A stretch of 64,000 nt of DNA from Siminovitchia fortis (GTDB lineage Bacteria; Bacillota; Bacilli; Bacillales; Bacillaceae_C): contig NZ_QYTU02000018.1 of assembly GCF_003605365.2 (NCBI RefSeq), positions 1-64,000 of the forward strand, given 5' to 3'. Positions 45,497 through 57,235 of this stretch are shown in pieces. Made by a program: the position numbers and the translations under genes. A model generated the notes under the pieces. That model was not told the DNA's origin and searched no databases. It saw only the letters and a list, made by a program, of their open reading frames with translations. How positions within the stretch are numbered: the stretch's first letter is position 1; each line of letters opens with the position of its first letter.

Positions 45497-45937
45497 ATGA
45501 AACTTCATGAGTTAAAACCTGCTGAAGGGGCTCGTAAGGAGCGCAACCGTGTAGGACGCGGCATCGGTTCAGGAAACGGCAAAACAGCCGGAAGAGGACA
45601 TAAAGGGCAAAATGCCCGCTCAGGCGGCGGCGTGCGCCCTGGATTTGAAGGTGGCCAAACGCCTTTATTCCAACGTTTGCCTAAACGCGGTTTCACAAAC
45701 ATTAATCGCAAAGAGTATGCGGTTGTGAACCTGGACGCACTAAACCGCTTTGAAGACGGAACTGAAGTAACTCCTGAGCTTTTGATTGAAACGGGAGTTG
45801 TTCGGAACGAAAAGTCCGGCATCAAAATTCTTGCGAAAGGTAACATCGAGAAAAAGCTGACTGTAAAAGCGAATAAATTCTCGTCTGCTGCAAAAGAAGC
45901 CATTGAAGCTGCCGGCGGTTCAACTGAGGTGGTTTAA
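45497..45937 (+). CDS. rplO: Ribosomal protein uL15
   Basis: L15 (146 aa) is a late-assembly 50S protein with a long Gly-rich basic N terminus ([20 protein letters not shown]). ATG 45497 ([19 protein letters not shown]) follows GAAGGAGGTG. Its stop shares a base with the secY start. Confidence 0.97.
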   Translation: MKLHELKPAEGARKERNRVGRGIGSGNGKTAGRGHKGQNARSGGGVRPGFEGGQTPLFQRLPKRGFTNINRKEYAVVNLDALNRFEDGTEVTPELLIETGVVRNEKSGIKILAKGNIEKKLTVKANKFSSAAKEAIEAAGGSTEVV

Positions 45938-47229
45938 TGTTTCAAACGATCTCCAACCTTATGCGTGTGCGGGATATAAGAAGAAAAATTATTTTCACCC
46001 TATTGATGCTGATCGTCTTTCGGATCGGGGCTTTCATTCCGGTTCCGAACGTTGATGCAAACGTACTGAAAATGCAAGATCAAGCCAGTCTGTTTGGCTT
46101 TATGAATATTTTTGGCGGCGGTGCCCTGCAAAACTTCTCTATTTTTGCAATGGGTATCATGCCATACATTACGGCATCCATTATCGTCCAACTGCTGCAA
46201 ATGGATGTCGTGCCAAAATTCACTGAATGGTCCAAGCAAGGTGAAGTGGGAAGGCGTAAACTGGCACAGTTTACCCGCTACTTCACAATTGTTCTTGCTT
46301 TCATCCAGGCGTTGGGCATGTCTTTCGGGTTCAATCGGATGACACAGCTTCAGCTCATCAAAGATCCCGGGTTCAGCACGTATATCACCATTGCCATCGT
46401 CTTGACTGCTGGCACGTCTTTCTTGATGTGGCTGGGCGAGCAAATCACATCACATGGCGTCGGAAACGGCATCTCGATCATCATCTTTGCCGGGATTGTC
46501 GCTGGGATTCCAAACGCCGTGAACCAGATCTATGCTCAGCAGTTTGAAGGTGCAGGAGACCAATTGTTTATTAGAATTGTCGTCATGCTGCTCATCCTGC
46601 TTGCTGTTATTGCCATCATTGTTGGCGTCGTATTTGTCCAGCAGGCATTGCGTAAAATTCCAATCCAATATGCAAAACGTATGGATGGACGCAGCCCTGT
46701 CGGAGGACAAAATACACATTTGCCTTTAAAGGTGAATGCCGCTGGAGTTATTCCAGTCATTTTCGCGAGCGCGTTTATTGTTACTCCACAAACGATTACG
46801 ACATTCTTTGGTTCCAGTGAACTGGCAAGCACGATTCAATCGTTTTTTGACCATACGAAACCAGTCGGAATGATCATCTATGTTGCATTGATTATTGCCT
46901 TTACTTATTTTTACGCATTTGTTCAGGTCAATCCTGAACAGGTTGCTGAAAATCTGAAGAAGCAGGGCGGTTATATACCGGGAATACGGCCAGGCAAAAA
47001 TACGCAGGAGTACATGACACGCGTTTTGTACAGACTGACTTTTGTCGGGGCACTTTTTCTGGCACTCATTTCAATCTTGCCGGTATTTTTTATCAAATTC
47101 GCAGGATTGCCCCAGGCTGCCCAAATTGGTGGAACAGGATTGTTAATTGTTGTCGGTGTTGCGCTGGAGACGATGAAACAACTGGAGGCTCAACTGGTCA
47201 AGCGCCACTATAAAGGCTTCATTAAATAA
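45937..47229 (+). CDS. secY: SecY, protein translocase channel
   Basis: SecY (430 aa) is the ten-helix membrane channel for secreted and membrane proteins and works with SecE and SecA. It has the typical FGFMNIFGGGALQNFSIFAM plug region near 55-75, cytoplasmic loop KRMDGRSPVGGQNTHLPLKV and the C-terminal KRHYKGF tail. It overlaps rplO by one base. Confidence 0.97.
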   Translation: MFQTISNLMRVRDIRRKIIFTLLMLIVFRIGAFIPVPNVDANVLKMQDQASLFGFMNIFGGGALQNFSIFAMGIMPYITASIIVQLLQMDVVPKFTEWSKQGEVGRRKLAQFTRYFTIVLAFIQALGMSFGFNRMTQLQLIKDPGFSTYITIAIVLTAGTSFLMWLGEQITSHGVGNGISIIIFAGIVAGIPNAVNQIYAQQFEGAGDQLFIRIVVMLLILLAVIAIIVGVVFVQQALRKIPIQYAKRMDGRSPVGGQNTHLPLKVNAAGVIPVIFASAFIVTPQTITTFFGSSELASTIQSFFDHTKPVGMIIYVALIIAFTYFYAFVQVNPEQVAENLKKQGGYIPGIRPGKNTQEYMTRVLYRLTFVGALFLALISILPVFFIKFAGLPQAAQIGGTGLLIVVGVALETMKQLEAQLVKRHYKGFIK

Positions 47230-47270
47230 CAGACGGGTAATGACCCGGATGAAAGCAAGGGGCGGTATGA

Positions 47271-47920
<650 letters not shown>

Positions 47921-47921
<1 letters not shown>

Positions 47922-48667
47922 TGATTATTTGCAAAACACCACGAGAAATAGAAATCATGAGAGAAGCAGGGCGAATTGTTGCGCTGACTCATCAAGAACT
48001 GGTAAAGCATATTCAGCCGGGGATCACAACAAAAGAAATCGATTCGATTGCCGAAAAATTTATTAAACAGCATGATGCATATCCATCTTTCCTTGGGTAT
48101 AACGGATTTAAAGGAAGTGTCTGTGCATCTGTAAATGAAGAGCTGGTTCACGGAATACCCGGCAAACGTGTCCTCAAGGATGGCGACATCATCACATTGG
48201 ACATCGGAGCTGAATACAACGGCTACCATGGTGATTCCGCGTGGACGTATGCAGTAGGCAAAATCGATGACGAAACGAAACAATTGCTTGATGTCACAGA
48301 GGAATCCCTCTATAAAGGCTTAGAAGAAGCGAAGCCGGGGGCTCGTCTTTCAAACATTTCCCATGCGGTTCAAGCGTATGTGGAATCCAATGGATTTTCC
48401 ATAGTCCGTGAGTATGTAGGGCATGGTATTGGTCAAAGCTTACACGAAGATCCACAAATCCCGAACTACGGACCTCCTAATAAAGGGCCTCGTTTACGAC
48501 CTGGCATGGTGCTAGCCATTGAACCGATGGTGAATGCCGGCAGCCGCTATGTAAAAACATTGGCGGACAATTGGACAGTCGTGACGGTTGACGGCAAAAT
48601 GTGTGCGCACTTTGAACATACAATTGCCATTACAGATGCAGGTTTTGAGATATTAACAAGATTGTGA
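47921..48667 (+). CDS. map: Methionine aminopeptidase, type I
   Basis: Map (248 aa) removes the initiator Met. The metal ligands lie in [18 protein letters not shown] (two Asp), [10 protein letters not shown] (His) and the two Glu of MVLAIEPM and [10 protein letters not shown]. It starts by TAATG overlap with adk. Confidence 0.97.
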
Positions 48668-48682
48668 GCGCAGGTGATCGGG

Positions 48683-49015
48683 TTGAAAGAGTCTGATTCG
48701 AACCCTCAAATCGGCCAGGTGGTCAGTATTAATAAAGGGCGAGATACCGGGCAGTTCGCGATTGTTATTCAACTCATTGATGAACGGTTTGTTTTAATTG
48801 CGGATGGCGACAAGCGAAAATTTGACCGCCCCAAAAAGAAAAACATTCAACACCTGGAGTGTTGTGACTATATTTCTCCGGAGGTGCGGAGCAGTATGCT
48901 GGATACCGGCAAAGTCACTAACGGGAAGTTGCGATGGGCTCTTGGAAAATTCATGGATGATGTTCTGGAATTACAGAAGGGAGACGAGTTTGATGGCGAA
49001 GGAAGATGTAATTGA
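48683..49015 (+). CDS. KOW-domain RNA-binding protein (L14e-like)
   Basis: The roughly 110-aa protein has an N-terminal KOW/L14e-type domain ([20 protein letters not shown], then [19 protein letters not shown]), commonly found between map and infA in bacilli. The function is not established; a ribosome or RNA role is inferred from the fold and the place. TTG 48683 behind AGGTGA is the preferred start; GTG 48674 is the alternative. Its 3' end overlaps infA by 23 bp, which couples the two. Confidence 0.8.
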   Translation: MKESDSNPQIGQVVSINKGRDTGQFAIVIQLIDERFVLIADGDKRKFDRPKKKNIQHLECCDYISPEVRSSMLDTGKVTNGKLRWALGKFMDDVLELQKGDEFDGEGRCN

Positions 49016-49211
49016 AGTTGAAGGCAAGGTAGTTGATACTTTGCCAAACGCCATGTTTAAGGTAGAATTAGAAAATGGTCATACGGTGCTTGCACATGTT
49101 TCAGGGAAAATCCGCATGCATTTCATTCGAATTTTGCCTGGTGACAGAGTAACCGTGGAACTTTCTCCGTACGATTTAACCAGAGGAAGAATCACTTACC
49201 GTTTTAAATAA
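48993..49211 (+). CDS. infA: Translation initiation factor IF-1
   Basis: IF-1 (72 aa) is an OB-fold protein that occupies the A site during initiation. It runs [20 protein letters not shown] to [11 protein letters not shown] 48993 after AGAAGGGAG is the family start although the frame is open upstream. It overlaps the KOW protein gene. Confidence 0.97.
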   Translation: MAKEDVIEVEGKVVDTLPNAMFKVELENGHTVLAHVSGKIRMHFIRILPGDRVTVELSPYDLTRGRITYRFK

Positions 49212-49244
49212 GTGTGCACTTCAGGCTCTTAAGGAGGTTTTTAA

Positions 49245-49361
<117 letters not shown>

Positions 49362-49379
49362 TGAAGGAGGTGCTAACGC

Positions 49380-49745
49380 ATGGCACGTATTGCTGGTGTA
49401 GATATTCCACGTGAAAAACGCGTAGTAATTGCATTGACATATATTTATGGAATCGGTCAAAACACAGCTTCCAAAATTCTTGCAGAAGCAGGTGTTTCCG
49501 AGGATACACGCGTACGCGACTTGACTGACGACGAACTTGATAAAATCCGCGGGATCATTGACACATTGAAAGTCGAAGGTGACCTTCGCCGTGAAGTGTC
49601 TTTGAACGTCAAACGCTTGATGGAAATCGGTTCTTATCGTGGTCTTCGCCACCGCCGCGGACTTCCTGTACGTGGACAAAACACGAAGAACAACGCGCGT
49701 ACACGAAAAGGACCGCGGAAAACTGTAGCAGGTAAGAAAAAATAA
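49380..49745 (+). CDS. rpsM: Ribosomal protein uS13
   Basis: S13 (121 aa) sits in the 30S head and contacts P-site t[23 protein letters not shown] begins it, and the basic tail [20 protein letters not shown] ends it. ATG follows GAAGGAGGTG. Confidence 0.97.
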   Translation: MARIAGVDIPREKRVVIALTYIYGIGQNTASKILAEAGVSEDTRVRDLTDDELDKIRGIIDTLKVEGDLRREVSLNVKRLMEIGSYRGLRHRRGLPVRGQNTKNNARTRKGPRKTVAGKKK

Positions 49746-49765
49746 TCAGTAAAGGAGGTTTTTAA

Positions 49766-50158
<393 letters not shown>

Positions 50159-50334
50159 TGAATTTGTATAAATTCTGTATTACTTGTCTATAATGGGGTA
50201 ATATATGAATTTATCGTGAAAATTCGATTTTTCCTCACCAGTTGTTGCAAAGATGAAATGTAACATGGGGAATTTCGGTCAGTATCTATGGAAAGTGACC
50301 GGAGTTTCGACGTTTTGAAGGAGGGTATATGTGA

Positions 50335-51279
50335 ATGATCGAGATTGAAAAACCAAAAATAGAAACGATTGAGATCAGCGAAGACGCCAGACACGGAAAA
50401 TTTGTGATTGAACCGCTTGAGCGTGGATATGGTACAACTTTGGGTAACTCCTTGCGTCGTATTTTACTATCTTCACTCCCGGGTGCGGCGATCACTTCTA
50501 TTCAAATAGAAGGTGTACAACATGAATTTTCAACCGTTGAAGGTGTAGTCGAAGATGTTACCTCTATCATCCTTAATCTTAAAAAACTAGCTTTGAAAAT
50601 ATATTCGGACGAAGAGAAGACATTGGAAATCGATGTGCAGGGCGAAGGGGAAGTGAAAGGTTCCGACATCATGCATGACAGCGATGTGGAAATTTTGAAT
50701 CCTGAACTTCATATCGCCAACCTTGCAGCCAATGCGAATTTTCGTGTCCGCATGACCGCCCAGCGCGGAAGAGGCTATACACCTGCTGATATGAACAAAC
50801 GTGACGACCTTCCGATCGGCGTCATTCCTATCGACTCTATTTATACACCTGTATCCCGTGTAAACTATCAGGTGGAAAATACTCGTGTGGGCCAAATGAC
50901 GAACTACGATAAACTGTCGCTCGATGTTTGGACAAATGGCAGCATCAGCCCGGAAGAAGCCATTTCTTTGGGTGCGAAAATTTTAACAGAGCACTTAAAT
51001 ATCTTCGTCGGTTTGACGGATGAAGCTCAGCATGCTGAAATCATGGTGGAAAAAGAGGAAGACCAAAAGGAAAAGGTTCTGGAAATGACGATTGAAGAGC
51101 TGGACCTTTCTGTCCGTTCCTACAACTGCCTGAAGCGTGCAGGAATCAATACGGTCCAGGAGCTGGCCAACAAAACGGAAGAAGATATGATGAAAGTGCG
51201 CAACCTTGGAAGAAAATCGTTGGAGGAAGTAAAAGGGAAGCTGGATGAGCTTGGCCTCGAACTTCGCAAAGACGACTAA
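50335..51279 (+). CDS. rpoA: RNA polymerase alpha subunit
   Basis: RpoA (314 aa) dimerises to start polymerase assembly. The N-terminal domain has [20 protein letters not shown], and the C-terminal domain (about 240-314; [20 protein letters not shown]) binds UP elements and regulators. ATG 50335 follows AAGGAGGGTATATGTGA. Confidence 0.98.
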   Translation: MIEIEKPKIETIEISEDARHGKFVIEPLERGYGTTLGNSLRRILLSSLPGAAITSIQIEGVQHEFSTVEGVVEDVTSIILNLKKLALKIYSDEEKTLEIDVQGEGEVKGSDIMHDSDVEILNPELHIANLAANANFRVRMTAQRGRGYTPADMNKRDDLPIGVIPIDSIYTPVSRVNYQVENTRVGQMTNYDKLSLDVWTNGSISPEEAISLGAKILTEHLNIFVGLTDEAQHAEIMVEKEEDQKEKVLEMTIEELDLSVRSYNCLKRAGINTVQELANKTEEDMMKVRNLGRKSLEEVKGKLDELGLELRKDD

Positions 51280-51316
51280 TCGAAAATACACGTCACCGTG
51301 AAGGAGGGAAACCAGA

Positions 51317-51679
51317 ATGTCTTATCGTAAATTAGGACGCACAAGCTCTCAGCGCAAAGCTATGCTTCGAGACTTGGCAACAGATTTAATCATCAGTGAA
51401 CGAATCGAAACAACTGAGGCACGCGCGAAAGAACTCCGCTCCGTTGTTGAGAAAATGATCACGCTTGGAAAACGCGGCGACTTGCATGCGCGACGTCAGG
51501 CAGCGGCATTCATCCGCAAAGAGATAGCCAACGCGGAAGAAAAACAAGATGCATTGCAAAAACTGTTTTCTGACATCGCACCTCGTTATGCTGAACGTCA
51601 AGGCGGATACACTCGAATCATGAAATTGGGACCTCGCCGTGGAGACGGAGCCCCAATGGTTATCATCGAATTAGTTTAA
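51317..51679 (+). CDS. rplQ: Ribosomal protein bL17
   Basis: L17 (120 aa) lies near the tunnel exit. [20 protein letters not shown] and [20 protein letters not shown] are the family blocks. ATG follows GAAGGAGGG. A terminator follows it, closing the alpha operon. Confidence 0.97.
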   Translation: MSYRKLGRTSSQRKAMLRDLATDLIISERIETTEARAKELRSVVEKMITLGKRGDLHARRQAAAFIRKEIANAEEKQDALQKLFSDIAPRYAERQGGYTRIMKLGPRRGDGAPMVIIELV

Positions 51680-51688
51680 TTCGCGATG

Positions 51689-51722
51689 AAAAAGGGCAGG
51701 GCGCGCGAGTCTCGCCCTTTTT
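51689..51722 (+). terminator. Terminator after rplQ
   Basis: AAAAAGGGC (51689-51697) can pair with GCCCTTTTT (51714-51722); an inner AGGGCG/CGCCCT pairing before T5 is an alternative. Either gives a Rho-independent terminator. Confidence 0.85.
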
Positions 51723-51824
51723 CTTTAAGGAAAGTTAATAGCGAAGCGTCAGCGTATCTGCGCTTCCGCTTTTCGATAAAGCTTCAGTGAGCGTTACGAT
51801 AGGCACAAACAAATAGAAAGTGAT

Positions 51825-51916
51825 CCTGTCTAGCTCCATGCACCTTCTCCCCCGGCTTAACTGCCCGGGCCAAGGTACCGGCTGCCCGGCGCCTGGAGGA
51901 AGGTGCAGGCTTTTTT
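51825..51916. repeat. Palindromic repeat-like hairpin upstream of ecfA1
   Basis: TGCACCTTC (51839-51847) is complementary to GAAGGTGCA (51899-51907). The inside is GC-rich (CCCCCGGC, GCCCGGG, GGTACCGG, GCCCGGCGCC), and T6 follows at 51911-51916. It begins with CTGTCTAGCTCCATG, like the start of the other dispersed repeats (GTCTAGCTCCAG), but the core differs. It may act as a terminator. Confidence 0.6.
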
Positions 51917-51972
51917 CTATTTATAGGCATTTTTTTAAAATCAACCTACGAAGCAACGAGGAGGAATAAGGG

Positions 51973-52812
51973 ATGCCCGGTCCGGTGATTACCATTGAAG
52001 ATGTTTCCTTCCGCTATAATGGACAGGAGGCGTATGCCTTAAAGGATGTTTCTTTTTCAGTAGCTGAAGGGGAGTGGCTGGCAGTGGTCGGCCATAACGG
52101 ATCAGGAAAATCTACTCTTGCAAAAATTTTGAACGGATTGCAGTTCCCGGAACAAGGAACGGTCAAGGTTCAGAATCTTCTTTTAAGCGAAGAGGCGATC
52201 TGGGATATCCGCCGGATGGTAGGGATGGTTTTCCAAAATCCGGACAACCAGTTTGTCGGAACAACAGTACAAGATGATGTGGCTTTTGGGTTGGAGAATA
52301 ACGGAGTGCCGCACGATGAAATGGTCGGCCGTGTCCAAGAGGCATTGGAGCGTGTTCATATGGGTGAATTTCTCAACCAAGAGCCACACCATCTTTCCGG
52401 CGGCCAAAAGCAGAGGGTGGCGATTGCTGGGGTCATAGCGCTCCGCCCTAAGGTCATTATCCTGGATGAAGCGACTTCCATGCTGGATCCCCTTGGACGT
52501 GAGGAAGTGCTGCAGACCATCAGGGAGTTGAAAGAGGAACAGGGGTTGACAGTCATTTCAATCACGCATGATTTGGAAGAAGCGGCAAGGGCGGACCGAA
52601 TCATTGTCATGAATAAGGGCCAGGTGTACAAGGAAGGGAAGCCTGAGGAGATTTTTGAACTGGAAGAGGAACTGATCACTTTGGGACTGGATATCCCTTT
52701 TCCTGTAAAAATGAGCCATTTATTGCGAAACGCAGGTCTGGACTTGCCTAAAATGTACCTGACAGATGAAGAGTTGGTGAATGATCTGTGGAAATTACAT
52801 TTCAAGAAGTAG
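51973..52812 (+). CDS. ecfA1: ECF transporter ATPase EcfA1
   Basis: EcfA1 (279 aa) is one of two ATPases that power group II energy-coupling factor transporters for vitamins. It has Walker [10 protein letters not shown] (about 39-47), a Q-loop [13 protein letters not shown], signature [13 protein letters not shown] and Walker [17 protein letters not shown] follows GAGGAGG. It overlaps ecfA2 by 25 bp. Confidence 0.96.
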   Translation: MPGPVITIEDVSFRYNGQEAYALKDVSFSVAEGEWLAVVGHNGSGKSTLAKILNGLQFPEQGTVKVQNLLLSEEAIWDIRRMVGMVFQNPDNQFVGTTVQDDVAFGLENNGVPHDEMVGRVQEALERVHMGEFLNQEPHHLSGGQKQRVAIAGVIALRPKVIILDEATSMLDPLGREEVLQTIRELKEEQGLTVISITHDLEEAARADRIIVMNKGQVYKEGKPEEIFELEEELITLGLDIPFPVKMSHLLRNAGLDLPKMYLTDEELVNDLWKLHFKK

Positions 52813-53660
52813 AATACCGGTATTCGGCTGGTACGCCGTTTGAGCGGCTGGCCATCCAAGATGTCAATTTGAACATTAAACAAGGTGTGTTTATGGCGCT
52901 GATCGGGCATACGGGCTCCGGCAAGTCGACGATCCTTCAGCATTTGAATGCCTTGCTGCAGCCGACAAAAGGCCGGGTGATCATAGGCGACAGAACGATT
53001 GAAGGCGGGAAGAAGGAGAAAAACCTTCGAGGTATCCGCCAAAAGGTCGGAATCGTCTTCCAGTTTCCGGAACATCAGCTTTTTGATGAAACGGTAGAGA
53101 AGGATATTTGTTTCGGTCCGATGAACTTTGGCGTTTCGGAAGAAGAAGCAAAACAAAGGGCCAGAAGGCTTATAAAAGAAGTCGGACTGCCGGAGGACGT
53201 TCTTCAGAAGTCCCCTTTTGACTTGTCAGGCGGCCAGATGAGAAGGGTGGCCATTGCCGGAGTGCTCGCTATGGAACCAGATGTATTGGTGTTGGATGAG
53301 CCGACCGCTGGGCTCGATCCTCGAGGACGTACAGAAATCATGGACATGTTTCAACGTCTGCACAAAAAAGAGAATCTATCTACCATTCTAGTAACCCACA
53401 GCATGGAAGATGCGGCGAAATACGCGGACCAAATCGTCATCATGCATAAAGGGAAGGTACAAAGAACCGGTGATCCGCAAAATATTTTTTCAAATCCTGC
53501 AGAACTGCTGGAATTGGGCCTGGATGTTCCCCAGGTTGTCAAATTTCAATATGAGCTTGAACAGCGGATGAATATCAAGTTTGAAAAGACTTACCTGGCA
53601 TTAGGGGAACTGACCGATGCATTGGCAAGATTGAAAGAGCAGGACGGTGGCGTCTCATGA
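52788..53660 (+). CDS. ecfA2: ECF transporter ATPase EcfA2
   Basis: EcfA2 (290 aa) pairs with EcfA1. Walker [39 protein letters not shown] and [13 protein letters not shown] are present. It starts with GTG inside ecfA1 and overlaps ecfT by four bases, so translation of the three is coupled. Confidence 0.96.
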   Translation: MEITFQEVEYRYSAGTPFERLAIQDVNLNIKQGVFMALIGHTGSGKSTILQHLNALLQPTKGRVIIGDRTIEGGKKEKNLRGIRQKVGIVFQFPEHQLFDETVEKDICFGPMNFGVSEEEAKQRARRLIKEVGLPEDVLQKSPFDLSGGQMRRVAIAGVLAMEPDVLVLDEPTAGLDPRGRTEIMDMFQRLHKKENLSTILVTHSMEDAAKYADQIVIMHKGKVQRTGDPQNIFSNPAELLELGLDVPQVVKFQYELEQRMNIKFEKTYLALGELTDALARLKEQDGGVS

Positions 53661-54454
53661 TGGAAAAAATGATTTTCGGGCGTTACATTCCAGGCGATTC
53701 TATCCTTCATCGGATGGACCCCCGTTCAAAACTATTATTTGTATTCGGCTTTATACTTATTGTATTTTTGGCGAATAATGTCTTTACCTATAGTATCCTT
53801 GTAGGCTTTGTCATTATGGTGATCCTTCTTTCCAAAATGAATATCAAATTCCTGGTGAATGGTTTGAAGCCGGTCATTTACCTGATTATTTTCACTTTCA
53901 TTTTACAGCTTTTTTTTAACAAAGAAGGCGAGATCATTTTCAGTATCGGCAAGTTTCATATTTATGAGGAAGGGCTGCGAATGGCCATATTCATTTCCAT
54001 ACGGTTTTTCCTCCTCGTATTTGTAACAACCCTGATGACTTTGACAACAACGCCGATCACATTGACAGACGGGCTTGAAAGCCTGATGAACCCCTTAAAA
54101 CGGGTCAATTTTCCAGTCCATGAGCTGGCGCTCATGATGTCCATTTCTTTGCGGTTCATTCCTACCTTGATGGATGAGACGGATAAAATCATGAAAGCGC
54201 AAATGGCAAGGGGCGTGGAATTTTCCAGCGGTCCCATCAAGGACCGGATCAAAGCCATCGTGCCTTTGCTCATCCCGCTATTTGTCAGCTCTTTTAAACG
54301 GGCGGAGGAATTGGCGACAGCCATGGAAGCGAGAGGCTACCGCGGAGGAGAAGGGCGGACGAAATACCGTTTGCTGGAATGGAAAGGCCGTGATACGGCA
54401 ACAGCTGTCGTGTTTGTCATTTTAACAGGAGTGCTGATCTGGTTGAGGACGTAA
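53657..54454 (+). CDS. ecfT: ECF transporter T component EcfT
   Basis: EcfT (265 aa) is the membrane scaffold that joins the ATPases to S components. It has about five or six hydrophobic segments and the coupling-helix motifs with Ala-Arg-Gly: [11 protein letters not shown] and [15 protein letters not shown] 53657 or 53660 (MM) overlaps the ecfA2 stop. S components must be encoded elsewhere. Confidence 0.95.
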   Translation: MMEKMIFGRYIPGDSILHRMDPRSKLLFVFGFILIVFLANNVFTYSILVGFVIMVILLSKMNIKFLVNGLKPVIYLIIFTFILQLFFNKEGEIIFSIGKFHIYEEGLRMAIFISIRFFLLVFVTTLMTLTTTPITLTDGLESLMNPLKRVNFPVHELALMMSISLRFIPTLMDETDKIMKAQMARGVEFSSGPIKDRIKAIVPLLIPLFVSSFKRAEELATAMEARGYRGGEGRTKYRLLEWKGRDTATAVVFVILTGVLIWLRT

Positions 54455-54479
54455 AAAGGATATTTGTGAGGGGAAAAAT

Positions 54480-55220
54480 ATGCAGCGTTATAAAGCGACC
54501 GTCGCCTACGACGGCTCCGGTTTTTCCGGCTACCAAATCCAGCCGAAAGGGCGGACGGTCCAAGGAGAAATCGAACAGGTACTCCAAAAACTGCATAAAG
54601 GCCATGCCGTTGGTGTGACGGCTTCCGGGCGCACGGACAGCGGCGTCCATGCCCGCGGCCAGGTCATTCATTTTGATTCGCCTCTGAGGCTTTCAGGTGA
54701 TCAGTGGATCAAAGCGTTTAACAGCCTCCTTCCGGACGACATTTCCTTTTTAAAAGCTGAGGAAGCCAGCTCCGATTTCCATGCCCGCTTTGATGCCGTG
54801 AAGAAAAAATATAAATATTTTTTATATAGCGGCCCGGTAAGGGATCCTTTTAAGCGCCACTTCGCTGGGCATGTTCGCGGGAGCTTGAATGTAGAGGCAA
54901 TGCGGGAAGCAGCTGGGCATTTGACAGGCACTCACGATTTCACAAGCTTCTGCTCTGCGAAAACCGAAACAGGTAACAGGGTGAGAACTCTTTTTGAATT
55001 GGACATGGAAGAACACGGAAACGAATTGGTACTGACGTTCATCGGAGACGGTTTTTTATATAACATGGTCAGGATCATCGTTGGAACATTGCTTGATGTC
55101 GGAAGCGGAAAAATGGACATTGGCGCCATTCCGGACATTCTGGCTGCGAAAGACCGCACCTTGGCGGGGAAGACGGCTCCAGCGGAAGGATTGTATTTGT
55201 GGGAAGTTTATTATGAGTAA
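54480..55220 (+). CDS. truA: tRNA pseudouridine(38-40) synthase
   Basis: TruA (246 aa) makes pseudouridine in the tRNA anticodon arm. The catalytic Asp is in [13 protein letters not shown] (near residue 53). [17 protein letters not shown] is the C-terminal motif. ATG follows GAGGGG. Confidence 0.96.
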   Translation: MQRYKATVAYDGSGFSGYQIQPKGRTVQGEIEQVLQKLHKGHAVGVTASGRTDSGVHARGQVIHFDSPLRLSGDQWIKAFNSLLPDDISFLKAEEASSDFHARFDAVKKKYKYFLYSGPVRDPFKRHFAGHVRGSLNVEAMREAAGHLTGTHDFTSFCSAKTETGNRVRTLFELDMEEHGNELVLTFIGDGFLYNMVRIIVGTLLDVGSGKMDIGAIPDILAAKDRTLAGKTAPAEGLYLWEVYYE

Positions 55221-55434
55221 AGGGCCTGGTGGATCATAAAATTTGATCGGACCATAATGCCTCGAACTTGGATCAGATATCTTCATATCAGATCATACAG
55301 TCCAATTCCCGATCTTAAATTTTCAAATTCGGATCATAAACAAGTTTTTCATTTGAAAAGACACAGGTTTTAAAAAAACGACTCCGGTCCAGATTAAAAT
55401 TTCCTGACAACCATGCCTGGTGTTCAAAAACCGC

Positions 55435-55463
55435 TTGACTTTGCTTGCCAAAGAAGATAGAAT
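55435..55463 (+). promoter_or_regulatory. Promoter of rplM-rpsI
   Basis: TTGACT (55435-55440), 17 bp, TAGAAT (55458-55463). The leader downstream (about 55470-55560) has ATCTCCACGATAAGCCCCGG and CTTATTGTGATG with ATAAG/CTTAT complementarity, which fits an L13-type autoregulatory leader, but I cannot confirm the structure. Bases 55221-55430 hold short imperfect inverted repeats (GATCATA, TATGATC-like) with no gene. Confidence 0.65.
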
Positions 55464-55572
55464 ATCCTATGGTATTATTTTTATATCTCCACGATAAGCC
55501 CCGGAAACTTATTGTGATGAAAATAAAAATACGACGAATGTGATACTTTTTAATAATTTGGGAGGGTAACAA

Positions 55573-56010
55573 ATGCGTACTACGTATATGGCTAAAGCCG
55601 GTGACATCAATCGTAAATGGTACGTCGTTGACGCTGAAGGCAAAACACTTGGCCGCCTTGCAACAGAAGTTGCAACATTGTTGCGCGGTAAACATAAACC
55701 GACTTATACGCCGAATGTTGATACAGGCGATCATGTAATCATCGTGAATGCAGCGAAAATCGAATTGACAGGCAACAAGCTTCAAGACAAAATGTACTAC
55801 CGCCACTCAGGATTTGCAGGCGGAATCAAAGCAACAAATGCTGCTGAAATGAGAGCAAAAAGACCTGAAAAAATGATCGAGCTTGCGATCAAAGGCATGC
55901 TTCCAAAAGGACCTTTGGGACGTCAAATGTTCAGAAAGCTGAATGTTTACGCTGGCGCTGAGCATCCACATCAGGCACAAAAACCGGAAGTGTACGAACT
56001 TCGCGGGTAA
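55573..56010 (+). CDS. rplM: Ribosomal protein uL13
   Basis: L13 (145 aa) is an early assembly protein of the 50S subunit. [20 protein letters not shown] is the family start, and [20 protein letters not shown] the signature. ATG follows GGGAGGG. It forms an operon with rpsI. Confidence 0.97.
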   Translation: MRTTYMAKAGDINRKWYVVDAEGKTLGRLATEVATLLRGKHKPTYTPNVDTGDHVIIVNAAKIELTGNKLQDKMYYRHSGFAGGIKATNAAEMRAKRPEKMIELAIKGMLPKGPLGRQMFRKLNVYAGAEHPHQAQKPEVYELRG

Positions 56011-56027
56011 TTTAAAGGAGGATAACA

Positions 56028-56420
56028 ATGGCACAAGTTCAATATTATGGTACAGGCCGTCGTAAAAGCTCCATAGCCCGTGTACGTTTAGTACCTGGCG
56101 AAGGCCGTATCGTTGTTAATAATCGTGAAGTAGAAGACTACATCCCATTCGCAGCTTTGCGCGAAGTAATCAAGCAGCCGCTTGCTGCTACTGAAACTCT
56201 AGGCAACTATGACGTATTGGTCAACGTTCAAGGCGGAGGCTATACAGGCCAAGCAGGCGCAATCCGCCACGGCATCGCTCGTGCGCTGCTTGAAGCTGAC
56301 CCTGAATACCGCGCACCGCTTAAGCGTGCAGGTCTCTTAACGCGTGACCCACGTATGAAAGAACGTAAGAAGTATGGTCTTAAAGGCGCGCGTAGAGCTC
56401 CTCAGTTCTCGAAGCGTTAA
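56028..56420 (+). CDS. rpsI: Ribosomal protein uS9
   Basis: S9 (130 aa) reaches the P-site tRNA by its C-terminal tail ([11 protein letters not shown]). The N-terminal part has [22 protein letters not shown] follows AAAGGAGG. It is the last gene of the conserved ribosomal block. Confidence 0.97.
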   Translation: MAQVQYYGTGRRKSSIARVRLVPGEGRIVVNNREVEDYIPFAALREVIKQPLAATETLGNYDVLVNVQGGGYTGQAGAIRHGIARALLEADPEYRAPLKRAGLLTRDPRMKERKKYGLKGARRAPQFSKR

Positions 56421-56444
56421 TATTACTGCTATATCAACGTTTAC

Positions 56445-56479
56445 AGCCTGTTTGGAAGTCGATTCCAAGCAGGCTTTTT
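56445..56479 (+). terminator. Terminator after rpsI
   Basis: AGCCTGTTTGGAA pairs with TTCCAAGCAGGCT across GTCGA (56445-56475, one G-U pair), followed by TTTTTC. Confidence 0.93.
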
Positions 56480-56632
56480 CATTAAAAAAAGTACAAAAAA
56501 TGGATCGTTATAAAAGTTCCCCGCGGATGCTTTGTGAGAATTGCTTTTGCAGTCCGCCTCTTTCTTTGCTTTGAACATCTTCGAGTTGTACTATTATACT
56601 TTCCAGTCATCGGATCTTTCCCCAAACTAATT

Positions 56633-56792
56633 TTGACAAGTCAACGTATGCCATTAAAATGCGGGTATAAGAACAATTGAGAAATATAAAAAAGCAATGC
56701 AAATTAATGTCCTGGAATCGGGTCATTTAATTGAATACGACTACACAAAAAGTCGCTTTTCCTACGTAAAGGAAAGCGACTTTTTGGATTGA
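56633..56792 (+). ncRNA. Promoter-to-terminator unit: candidate small RNA or 31-codon ORF
   Basis: TTGACA (56633-56638), 16 bp, TAAAAT (56655-56660) could start an RNA near 56667. It would end at AAAAAGTCGCTTT (56747-56759) pairing with AAAGCGACTTTTT (56773-56785). Inside, ATG 56697 opens a 31-codon frame to 56792 (MQINVLESGHLIEYDYTKSR at its start) with only a poor ribosome site, so the frame may be a gene relic. Neither reading is proven. Confidence 0.35.
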
Positions 56793-56839
56793 TTTTTCCC
56801 TTGTTAACTTTAAGTTTATTTGATTAACTTTTAAAAATG

Positions 56840-56900
56840 TTGTTGACTATTCAGTTGAACTGTATTATCTTACTATTAAGTTGAACTATATAGTTGAACT
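56840..56900 (+). promoter_or_regulatory. padR promoter with three GTTGAACT repeats
   Basis: GTTGAACT occurs exactly at 56854-56861, 56880-56887 and 56893-56900. The first lies between TTGTTG (56840-56845) and TATTAT (56863-56868), a 17-bp-spaced promoter. The latter two are arranged about the palindrome ACTATATAGT. This fits an operator for autoregulation by the PadR protein encoded just downstream. Confidence 0.6.
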
Positions 56901-56917
56901 TAATAGAGGGTGAGGAT

Positions 56918-57235
56918 ATGAAACATAAATTATTACCGTTGTCTGAAACCATGCATTATATTTTATTAGCTCTACGTGAGCCACTCCACGGCTATGCCGT
57001 AATGCAGAAAATAGAAAAGATAAGTAATGGTACCGTGATTTTAGCAGCTGGTACATTATACGGTGCGATTGAAAACCTGAATAAACATGGCTGGATTGAA
57101 TTCGTTGGAAATTCAGGTAGGAGAAAAATTTATATGATAACTGCAGAAGGAAGAGCCATTTTAAAAATGGAACAAGAAAGGCTATTGCATATTTTATCCT
57201 TGTATGAAGGAAGTGAATCAAATGAAGAAGTTTAA
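56918..57235 (+). CDS. PadR-family transcriptional regulator
   Basis: The 105-aa protein is a PadR winged-helix repressor with the motifs MHYILLALREPLHGYAVMQ and GTLYGAIENLNKHGWIEFV, and a short C-terminal dimer helix (PadR-s2 type). Ligand is unknown. ATG 56918 behind GAGGGTGAGG is preferred to an upstream in-frame start. It overlaps the DUF2812 gene by 14 bp, a common PadR partner. AT-rich composition differs from the ribosomal block. Confidence 0.92.
   Translation: MKHKLLPLSETMHYILLALREPLHGYAVMQKIEKISNGTVILAAGTLYGAIENLNKHGWIEFVGNSGRRKIYMITAEGRAILKMEQERLLHILSLYEGSESNEEV

Noticed and set aside
50160-50334. Promoter before rpoA (TTGTAT ... TATAAT)
   Set aside because: The spacer is 19 bp without an extended -10; rpoA is likely read from the upstream operon.
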